Shown in pieces: positions 8,214 through 16,936 of a stretch of DNA of 64,000 nt. A model generated the notes under the pieces. The model was not told where the DNA came from and did not search any database. It was given only the letters and a program-made list of their open reading frames with translations. The translations under genes were made by a program, and so were the position numbers. How positions within the stretch are numbered: position 1 is the first letter of the stretch; each line of letters starts with the position of its first letter. This DNA comes from JAZIHH01 sp036678685 (GTDB lineage Bacteria > Bacillota > UBA4882 > UBA10575), in the NCBI GenBank assembly GCA_036678685.1, contig JAZIHH010000005.1:221031-285030 (forward strand), written 5' to 3'.

Positions 8214-10670
8214 TTGCCGGATAAGTATTCCCATATTTTTCTGGAGAAGACGAGTAGCGAAATTGATTATACGTCAAAAAGAGGAGGTGGTGAAAAGAAG
8301 ATTCCTCCTCGTGACCGGTATGAGCATGGAAGAAGGATCAGACAAAAACTGGATGAAGTATGGAAACGTAATCAAGAATTAGCCGCAGAGCGCAAAGCAG
8401 CATCTTTACCAACCAAAGATGGAATGTACCTCGAATTTGAAAGTGCCCCCGAGTACGAATTGGTGACAAAAAGTTTGGAAGACCGGAGAAAAGGGATTAA
8501 GCTGTTGTCTGTTCGTGCCGAGATAATGGAGGATAAAAAAATCCATAAGGCGACTGTTTTTATTCCTACAGGAAAAGAACAGGTCTTTTTAAAGAAAGTT
8601 CAAGCATATTTAGAAAAAGAAACCGAAACAAACAAGCCGAGACACAAAGAACTTATTGAGTCATTAGAGGATATTAAATTGGCAGTGTTGGAGTCTTTTT
8701 GGTTAGGGAAAAAAGAATGGATACCTGGTGATGAAGCAAAGTGGTGTGAGATTTGGTTGAGCGATGATTCAGAAGAAGTTGAAGCTGAGTTTCGCCGGCT
8801 GGCCAACGAAGAGTTACATATTATATTACGTGATGAATCTCTAAAATTTCCGGAACGGCGCGTGTTGTTGGGAAAAGCAAATCGGCATCAATTACAGGAG
8901 TTGATTGCAGCAAGTCCGCATATTGCCGAATTCCGTAGAGCTTCAGAGATTGTTTTTTTTGATGAGATGGAAAATAAAGAGCAAACGGAATGGGCGAAGG
9001 ATTTATTGGGACGAATGGATGTTGATGAAAAAACCAATGTTTATGTCTGCATACTCGATACGGGAGTAAATAACGGACATTTATTGTTACGGCCTGTTTT
9101 ATCCGACGAAGATTGTATTGTTTATGAGGATTCATGGGGAACCCATGATCATGACGGGCACGGAACAAACATGGCAGGTTTAGTTGTCTTTGGGAACCTC
9201 CAAGAGGCTTTGGAGAACAATTCAAGAGTTGAAATTAGGCATAGACTAGAATCGGCCAAAATTTTACCAGATAAAGGCGAGAATGATCCGAAGCTTTACG
9301 GTGCAATTGTCTCTCAATCGATTAGCCGTATGATCATAAACCATCCCGAAAGGCAGAGAATTGCTTGCATGGCCATTTCTTCACCTAAGTATTCCACTTG
9401 GGACGGCAGCCCATCTTCATGGTCGGCGGCAATAGATGAGATAGCATCTTTGGATAAGCAGCAGAAACTGATTATTCTTTCTGCTGGGAACATAAGGGAG
9501 CCGGAAGATTGGAGCGCTTATCCTGATAGTAATAAAACCAGGACAGTTCAAAACCCGGGACAAGCTTGGAATGCAGTAACTGTGGGCGCTTTTACAAATT
9601 TGACCGAGATCGATGAAAAAAAATATAGTGGTAAAGCGCTAGCACCGGCAGGTGGTCTTTCTCCATATAGTACAACGTCATGTATGTGGGATGATAAATG
9701 GCCAATTAAACCGGATATCGTTTTTGAAGGAGGAAATGTAATTCGCGACAGTTACGGTTGCACGCAGTGTACGGAACTTTCTTTGCTTACGTTACACCAC
9801 CGGCCATTTGAGCGTCAATTCAGTACCATCTGGGCCACAAGTGCTGCAGCTGCCCAAGCAGCCTGGATGGCTGCGCAAATACAGGCACATTATCCGCAAG
9901 CCTGGCCAGAAACGATCCGGGCGTTGATGATCCATTCTGCAAATTGGACAGAGCAAATGAAATGCCAGTTCTTAACGGGAAAGAATAAAAGTAATTATCG
10001 GGAATTGCTGCGGACTTGTGGATATGGGGTGCCAAATCTAGAAAAAGCCCTCTGGTGTCTGCGTAATAGTGTTAATTTAGTAATCCAAGCCGAGCTTCAA
10101 CCATACGATAAAAGCGAAGATGGAAACAGATATAAGACCAAGGAAATGCATATTCATGAACTGCCATGGCCCCAACAAGAATTATTGGCTTTAGCTGATA
10201 CACCAGTAACTTTGAAAGTAACGCTTTCATATTTTATTGAACCCGGACCAGGAGAAGTCGGTTGGAAGGACCGTTATCGGTATCCTTCGTGTTTGTTGCG
10301 TTTTGATGTAAACGGAACCGATTCCAGGGATGCTTTTTTGCAACGTATTAATGCTGCTATACAAGAGGAAGATAAGAAAAGCGATGGTGGTGGTGTTTCT
10401 TGGACGTTAGGGCCAAATAACCGTAACAAAGGATCGATCCATTCAGACACATGGCTAACGACAGCGGCGCAGTTGGCAATGAGTAATTATATCGGGGTTT
10501 ATCCAGCGATTGGTTGGTGGCGAGAAAGAGCCTGGCTTGAGAGGTGGAATAGGAAAATTCGTTATGCATTAATTGTGACAATAGAAACTCCAGAACAAAA
10601 TGTAGATTTATATACTCCAATCCAAGCTATGATTAAGGTTAAGACTCCAGTAGAAATCTCTATTCCTTGA
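8214..10670 (+). CDS. ietS: Subtilisin-like serine protease of ietAS-like defence system
   Basis: This S8-family peptidase has 818 aa, starts at TTG (8214) and has no signal peptide, so it should act in the cytoplasm. The catalytic triad is visible in order: Asp in CILDTGVNNGH near residue 282, His in DHDGHGTNMAG near 315, Ser in WATSAAAAQAAWMAA near 542. The oxyanion Asn is in ILSAGN near 425. The serine context is ATSAAAA rather than the textbook GTSMAAP, as in divergent intracellular subtilases. The first 270 residues are helical and charged and probably contact the ATPase. The C-terminal 230 residues form an extra beta-rich domain. All catalytic residues are kept, so the pair looks functional. 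Confidence 0.87.
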   Translation: MPDKYSHIFLEKTSSEIDYTSKRGGGEKKIPPRDRYEHGRRIRQKLDEVWKRNQELAAERKAASLPTKDGMYLEFESAPEYELVTKSLEDRRKGIKLLSVRAEIMEDKKIHKATVFIPTGKEQVFLKKVQAYLEKETETNKPRHKELIESLEDIKLAVLESFWLGKKEWIPGDEAKWCEIWLSDDSEEVEAEFRRLANEELHIILRDESLKFPERRVLLGKANRHQLQELIAASPHIAEFRRASEIVFFDEMENKEQTEWAKDLLGRMDVDEKTNVYVCILDTGVNNGHLLLRPVLSDEDCIVYEDSWGTHDHDGHGTNMAGLVVFGNLQEALENNSRVEIRHRLESAKILPDKGENDPKLYGAIVSQSISRMIINHPERQRIACMAISSPKYSTWDGSPSSWSAAIDEIASLDKQQKLIILSAGNIREPEDWSAYPDSNKTRTVQNPGQAWNAVTVGAFTNLTEIDEKKYSGKALAPAGGLSPYSTTSCMWDDKWPIKPDIVFEGGNVIRDSYGCTQCTELSLLTLHHRPFERQFSTIWATSAAAAQAAWMAAQIQAHYPQAWPETIRALMIHSANWTEQMKCQFLTGKNKSNYRELLRTCGYGVPNLEKALWCLRNSVNLVIQAELQPYDKSEDGNRYKTKEMHIHELPWPQQELLALADTPVTLKVTLSYFIEPGPGEVGWKDRYRYPSCLLRFDVNGTDSRDAFLQRINAAIQEEDKKSDGGGVSWTLGPNNRNKGSIHSDTWLTTAAQLAMSNYIGVYPAIGWWRERAWLERWNRKIRYALIVTIETPEQNVDLYTPIQAMIKVKTPVEISIP

Positions 10671-11121
10671 ATCGAGGCTAGTTTCCGGAAAACAGCGGGT
10701 TAACAGAATGATTTATAACGGTTTAATTGGTGGCAAAAAGAACGGAAATTAAGTCTAGATTCAGAGACGTATAGAGGTTTTTGTTTATTAAATTATTCAG
10801 GAGCGGTATACGCCAAATAGACGATGATCAACTACTTCAAATAACGGCCCCAATTTCTCCGGGAAACAGCGGCGGACCTGTTCTTAACGAACAAGGACAG
10901 GTAATAGGTATTGCTGTTGCCACTTACAAGAGTGGTCAGAATCTAAATTTTGCTGTACCTATAAATTACTTAAAACCCTTATTGGATGGAGAATTAGAAA
11001 TTGTTCCATTTCCTTCGGAACCGTTATCAAGAGAACATTCTATTTTTGAGAGCATTGGGGAAATTGGAACCGAAGGTGTTACCGGCGGACAGATGACTTG
11101 GGATTCTTATTCCCAATCAGG

Positions 11122-11127
11122 TAATTA
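11122..11127. repeat. 6-bp target-site duplication TAATTA (left copy; right copy 12712-12717)
   Basis: TAATTA flanks the insertion sequence on both sides, at 11122-11127 and 12712-12717. The hexamer is itself a palindrome. The interrupted protease reading frame fixes these as the duplicated target. Confidence 0.85.
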
Positions 11128-12711
11128 GGGTTTCCTGAAAAAGTCCTAATTGACGGCAAAATTGGCCACAAAACCGTACATTGACAACTCAAATCTCGCA
11201 AGGAAAAAACGGACAAAAAGAAGCTGTAGCTTCCTTTGCAAGTTCATCACCAAGAATTGCAGATGAATAACGCATTCACTGGTCTCTTGGAGTTTAGCCA
11301 TTATACAACCTAAACCGTAGCACCGTTTTCCTTCTCCAAACTTGCCTTCTATCTGGTTCCGTATTCGATTATCCATCTGCTCTATTCGTTTCTGACTTTT
11401 GAGTTTTTTGATATTCGGCCGTCCCAGCCGCGGCCCGCTTAGGCGGATTCCGTTTTCTTTGCAAAACTCAAGGTTTTTTCGGTTTCTAAAGATTTTGTCC
11501 GCACAGACTACTTTGGGGTAATAACCGTAGCGCTTTCGATACCTTTCAATGCTTTCGATCAAAAGAGTTCCTTCGTTGAAATTGTTCCAGTCCAGTTTTT
11601 CTACAAAAGCAAAGCCGCCAACGAGGCTTGCGACTACTTTTGCACCAAACTCCGTTTGTGCGCGGGCTTTTCCCCGGACAATAGGACGGATGTGCGGTTG
11701 ACTGATACTGACGATCCGATCTTCAATTTGGTTGGCCTTTTGCTCATACATGGCTTGTTGTTGCTCATAAAGCTTTTGAATAGTCTGGAAGTCCCGTTCC
11801 TGTTTTTGATTAAGCTTACCGTGCCCGTCCATGCCTAAAAGGTCTTTCACGATCCTGATATCCCGTGCCACGTAGCGTAATTGCTTACCAACGGCTTTCC
11901 GAAGCGCCTTCTTGTGATGCTTTTTGGCTTTTGCTTGAGAAAGATAATCCTTTCTGGCGTTACGCCTGTAAGTGCGCGGCTTGAGCATTTGTCCTTTGAA
12001 AGGCTCATACAGTGTATCAATGATCATCTCCAGCTTTTCACGGGCTTCATTAAGCAGTGATAGATCGGTCGGATAACGAATATCCGCCGGTGCACATGTT
12101 GCGTCGATAATAAGCCGGCCCCTGTTCTTCTTGCCGGAATCTCCTCCCGGGCCATTCTTGTCATCAGGACCATGGTCATCCGGTTTTTTCGGTTTCTTCT
12201 CTAAACAGATGAGCTCATTAATCTCTTGCATGATTGGACCGCTTAAGCGTTTGCGGAAATGAACCATCATCGAAGCGTCAAACGGAGCCTTCTTTTGAAA
12301 TTCCGGAAGCCCGATAAAGTATTGGAGATATGGGTTTTCTGTCAACTGGTTCACTAACTCTTCATCGGAGAGGCCTAAGGTCTCTTTGATTATTAGGGCG
12401 CCAAGGGCCATTCTCACCGGCTTGGCCGGAGCGCCTTGGCTTTTTGCAAACAACGAGGCGTATTTCTCTTCAATGACATCCCAGGGGATGATCTTTGATA
12501 GCTTGACCCATCGATTCTCTGGATCGAGTTCACCACTAAACGGGAGATAGAAGTCTTCCAATGGAAGTTGGCGTTCAGTTTTACGGTACATGGCAGTCAC
12601 TCCAAATGCAAGGGTTTTGCATCAAAGTTCTGCTTTTCCTTGCATTTTTCCTGCTACTTTTTTGAGTTTTTTCCTTTATTCATGCGGGTTTGGGAATTAT
12701 TCAGGAAACCC
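11128..12711 (-). mobile_element. DDE insertion sequence (DUF772/IS5-like), 1584 bp
   Basis: The element is bounded by 12-bp perfect terminal inverted repeats, GGGTTTCCTGAA at 11128-11139 and its complement at 12700-12711, and flanked by a 6-bp duplication. It carries one transposase on the minus strand. It sits inside a trypsin-like protease gene. Length, ends and duplication are read directly; the family name is by protein resemblance. Because the duplication is 6 bp, an ISNCY-type group is an alternative to classical IS5/IS1182. Confidence 0.85.
11146..12600 (-). CDS. IS transposase, DUF772-type DDE, 484 aa
   Basis: The N-terminal DUF772-like domain runs from about 1 to 125 (DPENRWVKL, KETLGLSDEELVNQL, PEFQKKAPFDASMMVHFRKRL). 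The first catalytic-type Asp is at 166 in LIIDATCAPADI, a second lies in VVCADKIFRNRKN, and the Glu is in EGKFGEGKRCYG, giving the expected DDE order. A long charged insertion between the first two acidic residues is seen in the larger members of this group. The gene spans nearly the whole element, leaving 18 bases to the left end and 111 to the right. It is uninterrupted, so the IS may still be active. Confidence 0.85.
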   Translation of the reverse strand: MTAMYRKTERQLPLEDFYLPFSGELDPENRWVKLSKIIPWDVIEEKYASLFAKSQGAPAKPVRMALGALIIKETLGLSDEELVNQLTENPYLQYFIGLPEFQKKAPFDASMMVHFRKRLSGPIMQEINELICLEKKPKKPDDHGPDDKNGPGGDSGKKNRGRLIIDATCAPADIRYPTDLSLLNEAREKLEMIIDTLYEPFKGQMLKPRTYRRNARKDYLSQAKAKKHHKKALRKAVGKQLRYVARDIRIVKDLLGMDGHGKLNQKQERDFQTIQKLYEQQQAMYEQKANQIEDRIVSISQPHIRPIVRGKARAQTEFGAKVVASLVGGFAFVEKLDWNNFNEGTLLIESIERYRKRYGYYPKVVCADKIFRNRKNLEFCKENGIRLSGPRLGRPNIKKLKSQKRIEQMDNRIRNQIEGKFGEGKRCYGLGCIMAKLQETSECVIHLQFLVMNLQRKLQLLFVRFFLARFELSMYGFVANFAVN

Positions 12712-13064
12712 TAATTACTCTTTTACACTGAGGAACAGACTAAAGGAGCCGGTTGAGGACATCTATTGCCTCATCATTTTTTATGATGCAAATAATATCC
12801 CTATAGATTTCGACTTAGTGTATTACGAAGGGATTATTCCTCCTGGTCTGGGAAAAAGAATAAATAGCAGAATAGATGCGAGTGTCGAGAAATTAAATTC
12901 CCCAAAGAATTCACTACCTCCTAGACCACCCCAAAACCCGGTTGAATTCCGGATCCTTGATTTTACCATTGTAGAATGGTAGAGTGCATAATAAGTAATA
13001 AGGAGTAGGAACCTTAACTTATGGGTTTATTGGTTTGCGTAAGGAGGGTATATAGTAAGTAATC

Positions 13065-14852
13065 ATGAAAATATTTCCTTCGCAGAACGAGATTAATATT
13101 GCTGCGGACCTGCTTGTTAACAAATACAATATATCTTCCCAATTACTAGGCGAGTTGTTTGGGACTCAGCTTAGAGACCAGGCGAACAGAATCTTAAGAA
13201 GAATGGGTGGGGATAGACTTGATCAGTTGCGGTTAACCAGATTATGGATCTACCGTGAAGGTCCGAACATTTTTAGTGGGAATAGTTTAGCAACAAAAAA
13301 ACTACGGCGCTTTCTTTTGGGCCAATTAGAGGAAGAAAAGCTGAAAGCTCTTTTTGAACGGCATGGCCCCGTAGACTCTAGAATTACTAATCCTAGTTAT
13401 ATGATTACACCTCTTGTGAACAAACCATGGCGAGCTGGGGGAAGGTGGTCACTGGATTTTGTTAAGGCTTTGAGTTTCCCCCTTATTTTCGCTGGAGTCA
13501 AAGCAAGACAATCTACAAGTAAACCGTCTGTGGTTGAGATTCAACCCCGGGTACCCGTTCCTCCACTGGTCGACTTTCAAATTGATTTAAAAAATAGAAT
13601 GCGGGAAGTGTTAGAGCAAAATGGTGACCGCACCAGATGTATAGTTACTTTACCCACCGGCGGAGGAAAGACAAGGGTGGCAGTGGAGGCCTTTATTGAA
13701 TGGTTGGCACCAAGATTTAGTGAAGGAAAGTATCTTATCTGGATTGCCCAAAGCGAGGAATTATGTGAGCAGGCGATCCAATGTATAATTGACTTGTGGA
13801 GTGACAAAGAATTTTATCATCCTTTGAAGGTTTATCGCTTTTTCGGTAATTATAGTATTAACGAGGAGGATTTAACTGGGGGTGTGATCGTTTGCAGTAT
13901 CCAGAAGATCCATAACAGCTTAAAGTCAGAGAATGAATTGTTTGATTGTATCCTGCTTGAAACCGGCGCGATGATCATAGATGAAGCGCACCGGGCGGTT
14001 TCTTTCATGTATGATAACTTGTTTGACAGGGCTTATGAATTACGGGGTGAAGATTTGTTTCCGGTTTGTGGATTAACCGCCACGCCTGGACGGGCAGGGA
14101 TTAATGCTGCTGAAGAAACGGCAAAACTGGTGAAAAGATTTGAGGCATATCTCATCAAACCTGATTTAGGTGAGGCTTATGCCGATAATCCGCTTAGATT
14201 TTTCCGTGAGCAGAAATATTTAGCCAGAGCCAAACATATCGTGTATCGCTCTGGAAGAAAATATGTATTGACAGACGACGAAAAGATTGAATCTCCGGAT
14301 ACGGATGAAAAATTAACACCGGGCTTTCTGCGAAGGTTGGCTAATGATGAAACCCGCAATTTTATGATAATCAATCGCTTATTGCAGATTCCTAAAGATA
14401 AACCAACCCTGGTCTATGCTTGTACGGTGGATCATGCTCATTTCTTGGCGATGATTTTGGTTGATAAAGGTAGAACAGCAGGGGTGGTAACGGCGGCAAC
14501 TCCCCTTACTATCAGACGTGGTCTAATCAAGGGGTTTAAAGAGGGGAAGATCAATTTTCTCATCAATTTCGGGGTTTTAACGACCGGGTTTGATGCGCCT
14601 AATACGGAGTATATTGTGATTTGTCGTCCAACCACCAGTATGATTTTGTATGAACAAATCGTGGGGAGAGGCCTGAGAGGGCCTAAGTTTGGTGGGACTG
14701 AAGAATGCACAATCATTGATTTTGCGGATAATATCAACCGCTTAGGTGGGCCCCTTGCGTACCAAAGGTTTGCCGAGGATTGGCAGTGGGATGAGGAAAC
14801 AGAGGAAAATAATGATTCCATGATGAGTGAGGTTGCCGTTAGTCGGGAATAG
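13065..14852 (+). CDS. SF2 DEAD/DEAH-box helicase, 595 aa
   Basis: This superfamily 2 helicase of the COG1061 type has a Q-motif-like DFQIDLKNRMREVL near 168-181 and Walker A TLPTGGGKTRVA near 193-204. It also has DEAH box MIIDEAHRA near 302-310, motif III LTATPGR near 336-342 and motif VI QIVGRGLRG near 527-535. An N-terminal region of about 160 residues has no family I recognise; it is basic and starts with a helical SQNEINIAADLLVNKYN segment. Such helicases with a private N-terminal domain are common in defence islands. The ATG follows GGAGGG with a rather long spacer. It is probably a single-gene unit and is intact. Confidence 0.8.
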   Translation: MKIFPSQNEINIAADLLVNKYNISSQLLGELFGTQLRDQANRILRRMGGDRLDQLRLTRLWIYREGPNIFSGNSLATKKLRRFLLGQLEEEKLKALFERHGPVDSRITNPSYMITPLVNKPWRAGGRWSLDFVKALSFPLIFAGVKARQSTSKPSVVEIQPRVPVPPLVDFQIDLKNRMREVLEQNGDRTRCIVTLPTGGGKTRVAVEAFIEWLAPRFSEGKYLIWIAQSEELCEQAIQCIIDLWSDKEFYHPLKVYRFFGNYSINEEDLTGGVIVCSIQKIHNSLKSENELFDCILLETGAMIIDEAHRAVSFMYDNLFDRAYELRGEDLFPVCGLTATPGRAGINAAEETAKLVKRFEAYLIKPDLGEAYADNPLRFFREQKYLARAKHIVYRSGRKYVLTDDEKIESPDTDEKLTPGFLRRLANDETRNFMIINRLLQIPKDKPTLVYACTVDHAHFLAMILVDKGRTAGVVTAATPLTIRRGLIKGFKEGKINFLINFGVLTTGFDAPNTEYIVICRPTTSMILYEQIVGRGLRGPKFGGTEECTIIDFADNINRLGGPLAYQRFAEDWQWDEETEENNDSMMSEVAVSRE

Positions 14853-15103
14853 AGTTGATTCGGAAGGTGTTTGATGGCAGAATAATTTTCCCTACCGGTG
14901 TTTTTTATGCTTTAATACCGGAAAGATTCTGTAGTATTGCTCCTCCTGACGGGAGTATTTTATAGGGCAGGAAGATTCGCAGTTAAACGCCTAAATATTA
15001 TATTACGAAACTTAAAAAAAGGTAACAGGTTGAGACAGAAACCCTATAATATAAGGGAAAGTATCAAACGTTGTAAAATTTATAGCATCAGAGGGGGATA
15101 ACG

Positions 15104-15514
15104 ATGGCTGGATATTCAAAGATTTATTGTATCGGACCGGAAGGCGGTTTTATGGGTTCCGATGGGATTAACAGACTTGATCTACTGATTTTGGTGGGCG
15201 ATGGAGATCGGCGGTGGTTCGAAGCTAGAATCTTTAATCCTGAGATTCGTCCTTTGGGAGAAGTAGAAATAATTATTCCCCAAGGACCTGACCATCCGGA
15301 TTCGCTTTTGGATGCCTTGATTGCTTTTTTCCCTTCTTATTTTGATGATTGTCCGACGATGGCTCAAGTCCGTAAGGAGATAGAAGGCGTACAACGTCTG
15401 GATTTTGATAGGGGCGAGGGAATACCAGAAAGCTGGGAACAATTAAGAAAAGAAGCGCGGAAGTTGGTAAAGAATTTGCCGGTATATGAGGCGGTACTCA
15501 AAAAAGTGGAATAA
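15104..15514 (+). CDS. Hypothetical 136-aa protein downstream of the SF2 helicase
   Basis: This small acidic cytoplasmic protein starts at an ATG preceded by AGAGGGGG. The N-terminal half is predicted beta-rich (YSKIYCIGPEGGFMGSDGINRLDLLILVGDG, then EARIFNPEIRPLGEVEIIIP). The C-terminal half is helical (MAQVRKEIEGVQ, WEQLRKEARKLV). I do not recognise a family. It lies 250 bases after the helicase with sequence resembling a promoter (TATAAT at about 15042) between, so it may be transcribed on its own. A link with the helicase is only positional. Confidence 0.6.
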   Translation: MAGYSKIYCIGPEGGFMGSDGINRLDLLILVGDGDRRWFEARIFNPEIRPLGEVEIIIPQGPDHPDSLLDALIAFFPSYFDDCPTMAQVRKEIEGVQRLDFDRGEGIPESWEQLRKEARKLVKNLPVYEAVLKKVE

Positions 15515-15680
15515 GCAGCCTGCCAAGCAACGGATACAATTGCTTGGACAATAGAATACGGATATACTACTAAGCGGGGTGTGTCGGTACAGGCTTGCTT
15601 TGCTTAAAGGAATTATTCAACACAATAAGGGGAAAACTCAAATACTTAGAGAAAACAGCTTTATTGAAGAAAAGAAGAGT

Positions 15681-15715
15681 CCTTTGCGTTAGTTTCGAAC
15701 GCAAGGGCTTTTCGC
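15681..15715 (+). terminator. Rho-independent terminator-like hairpin
   Basis: An inverted repeat CCTTTGCGTT / AACGCAAGGG with a 7-base loop is followed by CTTTTC. It lies in the 334-base gap after the 136-aa gene and before the next promoter. The T-tract is short, so the call is moderate. Confidence 0.6.
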
Positions 15716-15793
15716 ATTTATACCTGATTTTCCTTGTTCATCTCGATAATCTTTTGTCGTCTGTGGCAATGGAAAGAAAAAGGAAATTTACTC

Positions 15794-15822
15794 TTGACAA
15801 CCGACAAAGTACTTTGTAGTAT
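15794..15822 (+). promoter_or_regulatory. Sigma-A promoter with embedded 14-bp palindromic operator
   Basis: TTGACA (15794-15799) and TAGTAT (15817-15822) are 17 bases apart. Almost filling the spacer is a perfect palindrome, ACAAAGTACTTTGT, at 15804-15817. A dimeric repressor bound there would block RNA polymerase. The obvious candidate is the winged-helix protein encoded second in this operon (16393-16710). Confidence 0.75.
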
Positions 15823-15848
15823 AAAGTTAAAAAAAGGAGGTGCGGTTG

Positions 15849-16403
15849 ATGAAAACGCAGGAGGCTTTGGACCAGATCGCCTATTTACAGAGGTTGATTG
15901 CCCAGACGCGTCTCCGGGCGGCCGACGGTTACCCCTTCTTTCTCCTTTGGGGCCTGCTCTGGATTGTGGGGTATGTGGGTTCGATCTGGTGGTCCCATCG
16001 CGTGTGGGTCGGCGTTTCTCTGGTCGGTGCGGTCATCTCCGTCATGATCGGCTGGAAGAAAAAGCAAGAGCAGCCGGTTCCGCCGCTCCTGAAAAAGATC
16101 GGCTGGCTTATGCTGGTTATGTTTGTCTATATTGTGTTCCTCTTCAGTCAAATGCTGCTGCTTACCGACAGTGTGCAGATCATTAACTCCTTTTGGCCTT
16201 TCCACATCGGTCTGCTCTACATCCTGGCCGGCATCTTCGAAGGCCGTTCGATGCTGATGATCGGCTGTTGGCTGATGGTGGCGGCGGTGGCGGGTCTTTG
16301 GCTCCCCTTTCCCTGGCAAGAACTATGGCTGGCGGCCGGCGGCGGTGGCGGGTTAATCCTCACCGGTGCGCTGTTGCGGAAACAAGTGATTAATGATGCA
16401 TGA
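15849..16403 (+). CDS. Hypothetical integral membrane protein paired with a winged-helix regulator
   Basis: This 184-aa protein starts at the ATG at 15849, eight bases after AGGAGG, rather than the GTG at 15840 that overlaps the ribosome binding site. About five hydrophobic segments are visible: FFLLWGLLWIVGYVGSI, VGVSLVGAVISVMIGW, LMLVMFVYIVFLF, FHIGLLYILAGIF and LMVAAVAGLWL. A short cytoplasmic N-terminus (EALDQIAYLQRLIAQTRL) precedes them. The stop overlaps the start of the regulator gene by 11 bases, so the two are translationally coupled. Similar membrane protein/regulator pairs are common in Firmicutes, but their function is not known to me. Confidence 0.75.
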   Translation: MKTQEALDQIAYLQRLIAQTRLRAADGYPFFLLWGLLWIVGYVGSIWWSHRVWVGVSLVGAVISVMIGWKKKQEQPVPPLLKKIGWLMLVMFVYIVFLFSQMLLLTDSVQIINSFWPFHIGLLYILAGIFEGRSMLMIGCWLMVAAVAGLWLPFPWQELWLAAGGGGGLILTGALLRKQVINDA

Positions 16404-16710
16404 GGGTTTGTTCCAAAATCTGAATGAAATCTTCCAAGCCAAAACCCGTCTCGGGATCATGACGGTCCTGACTGCGATGGGGGACAGTGATTTTTCCTCC
16501 ATCAAAAAACAGCTGGGTTTGACCGACGGTAACCTCAGCGCCCATCTGCGGGTTCTGGAAGAAGCGGGCTATATTCAAATTGAAAAGAAGTTCGTCAAAC
16601 GGAAACCGAAGACCATCTGTCGCTTAACCACGGCGGGACGGGAGGCCTTCCGGCAATACTTGCAACAGTTGGAGCAGATCATTCAATTGGCCCGGCAAGA
16701 GGAGAAGTGA
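16393..16710 (+). CDS. Winged-helix transcriptional regulator (MarR/ArsR-like, 105 aa)
   Basis: This compact DNA-binding protein has helix-turn-helix residues about 29-60 (DFSSIKKQLGLTDGNLSAHLRVLEEAGYI) and a wing with basic residues (KKFVKRKPKTICRLT). A C-terminal dimerisation helix follows (AFRQYLQQLEQIIQLARQ). It is the type that represses its own operon together with a membrane-protein partner. The gene starts inside the end of the membrane-protein gene. The 14-bp palindrome in the operon promoter is the likely binding site. A strong terminator follows immediately. Confidence 0.85.
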   Translation: MMHEGLFQNLNEIFQAKTRLGIMTVLTAMGDSDFSSIKKQLGLTDGNLSAHLRVLEEAGYIQIEKKFVKRKPKTICRLTTAGREAFRQYLQQLEQIIQLARQEEK

Positions 16711-16725
16711 CCGGTCTTTTACAGA

Positions 16726-16747
16726 GCGCCGGAACCGGCGCTTTTTT
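16726..16747 (+). terminator. Rho-independent terminator
   Basis: A perfect 7-bp stem, GCGCCGG / CCGGCGC, with an AA centre is followed by six T residues, 15 bases after the winged-helix gene. Confidence 0.85.
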
Positions 16748-16936
16748 GTGGGGCCTGTTTCGGTCCGATAGAAGGAAAAACCGGCGGGATAGCGAAATGG
16801 GAAATTATACTAAAAACCCGATGCTGATGATTTTCACTGGAGACCAGTAGTTGTCACTGTTATACAGGAGAGCTTGATAATGCCAACGGTCACTTAAGCA
16901 TTATCGGGGAAAATACGAGCTGTGGAAGTGGGGAAG

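Larger units (their letters stand above)
10781..12982 (+). pseudogene. Trypsin-like serine protease gene, 5'-truncated and split by an insertion sequence
   Basis: The left part (10781-11127) encodes the end of an S1 (HtrA-like) protease domain: LLQITAPISPGNSGGPV with the catalytic Ser, then NFAVPINYLKPLL. The part with the catalytic His and Asp is absent, and the frame is closed by TAG at 10772. The right part (12712-12982) continues the same frame: YSFTLRNRLKEPVEDIY, FYDANNIPIDFD, IPPGLGKR and FRILDFTIVEW, a beta-sandwich domain often attached to such proteases. Deleting the IS at 11128-12711 plus one TAATTA copy joins them exactly in frame. The gene therefore suffered a 5' deletion and, separately, an IS hit. 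Confidence 0.85.

Noticed and set aside
15595..15819. 74-codon ORF between the 136-aa gene and the membrane protein
   Set aside because: It runs through a terminator-like hairpin and a promoter, has no good ribosome binding site and no protein-like composition.
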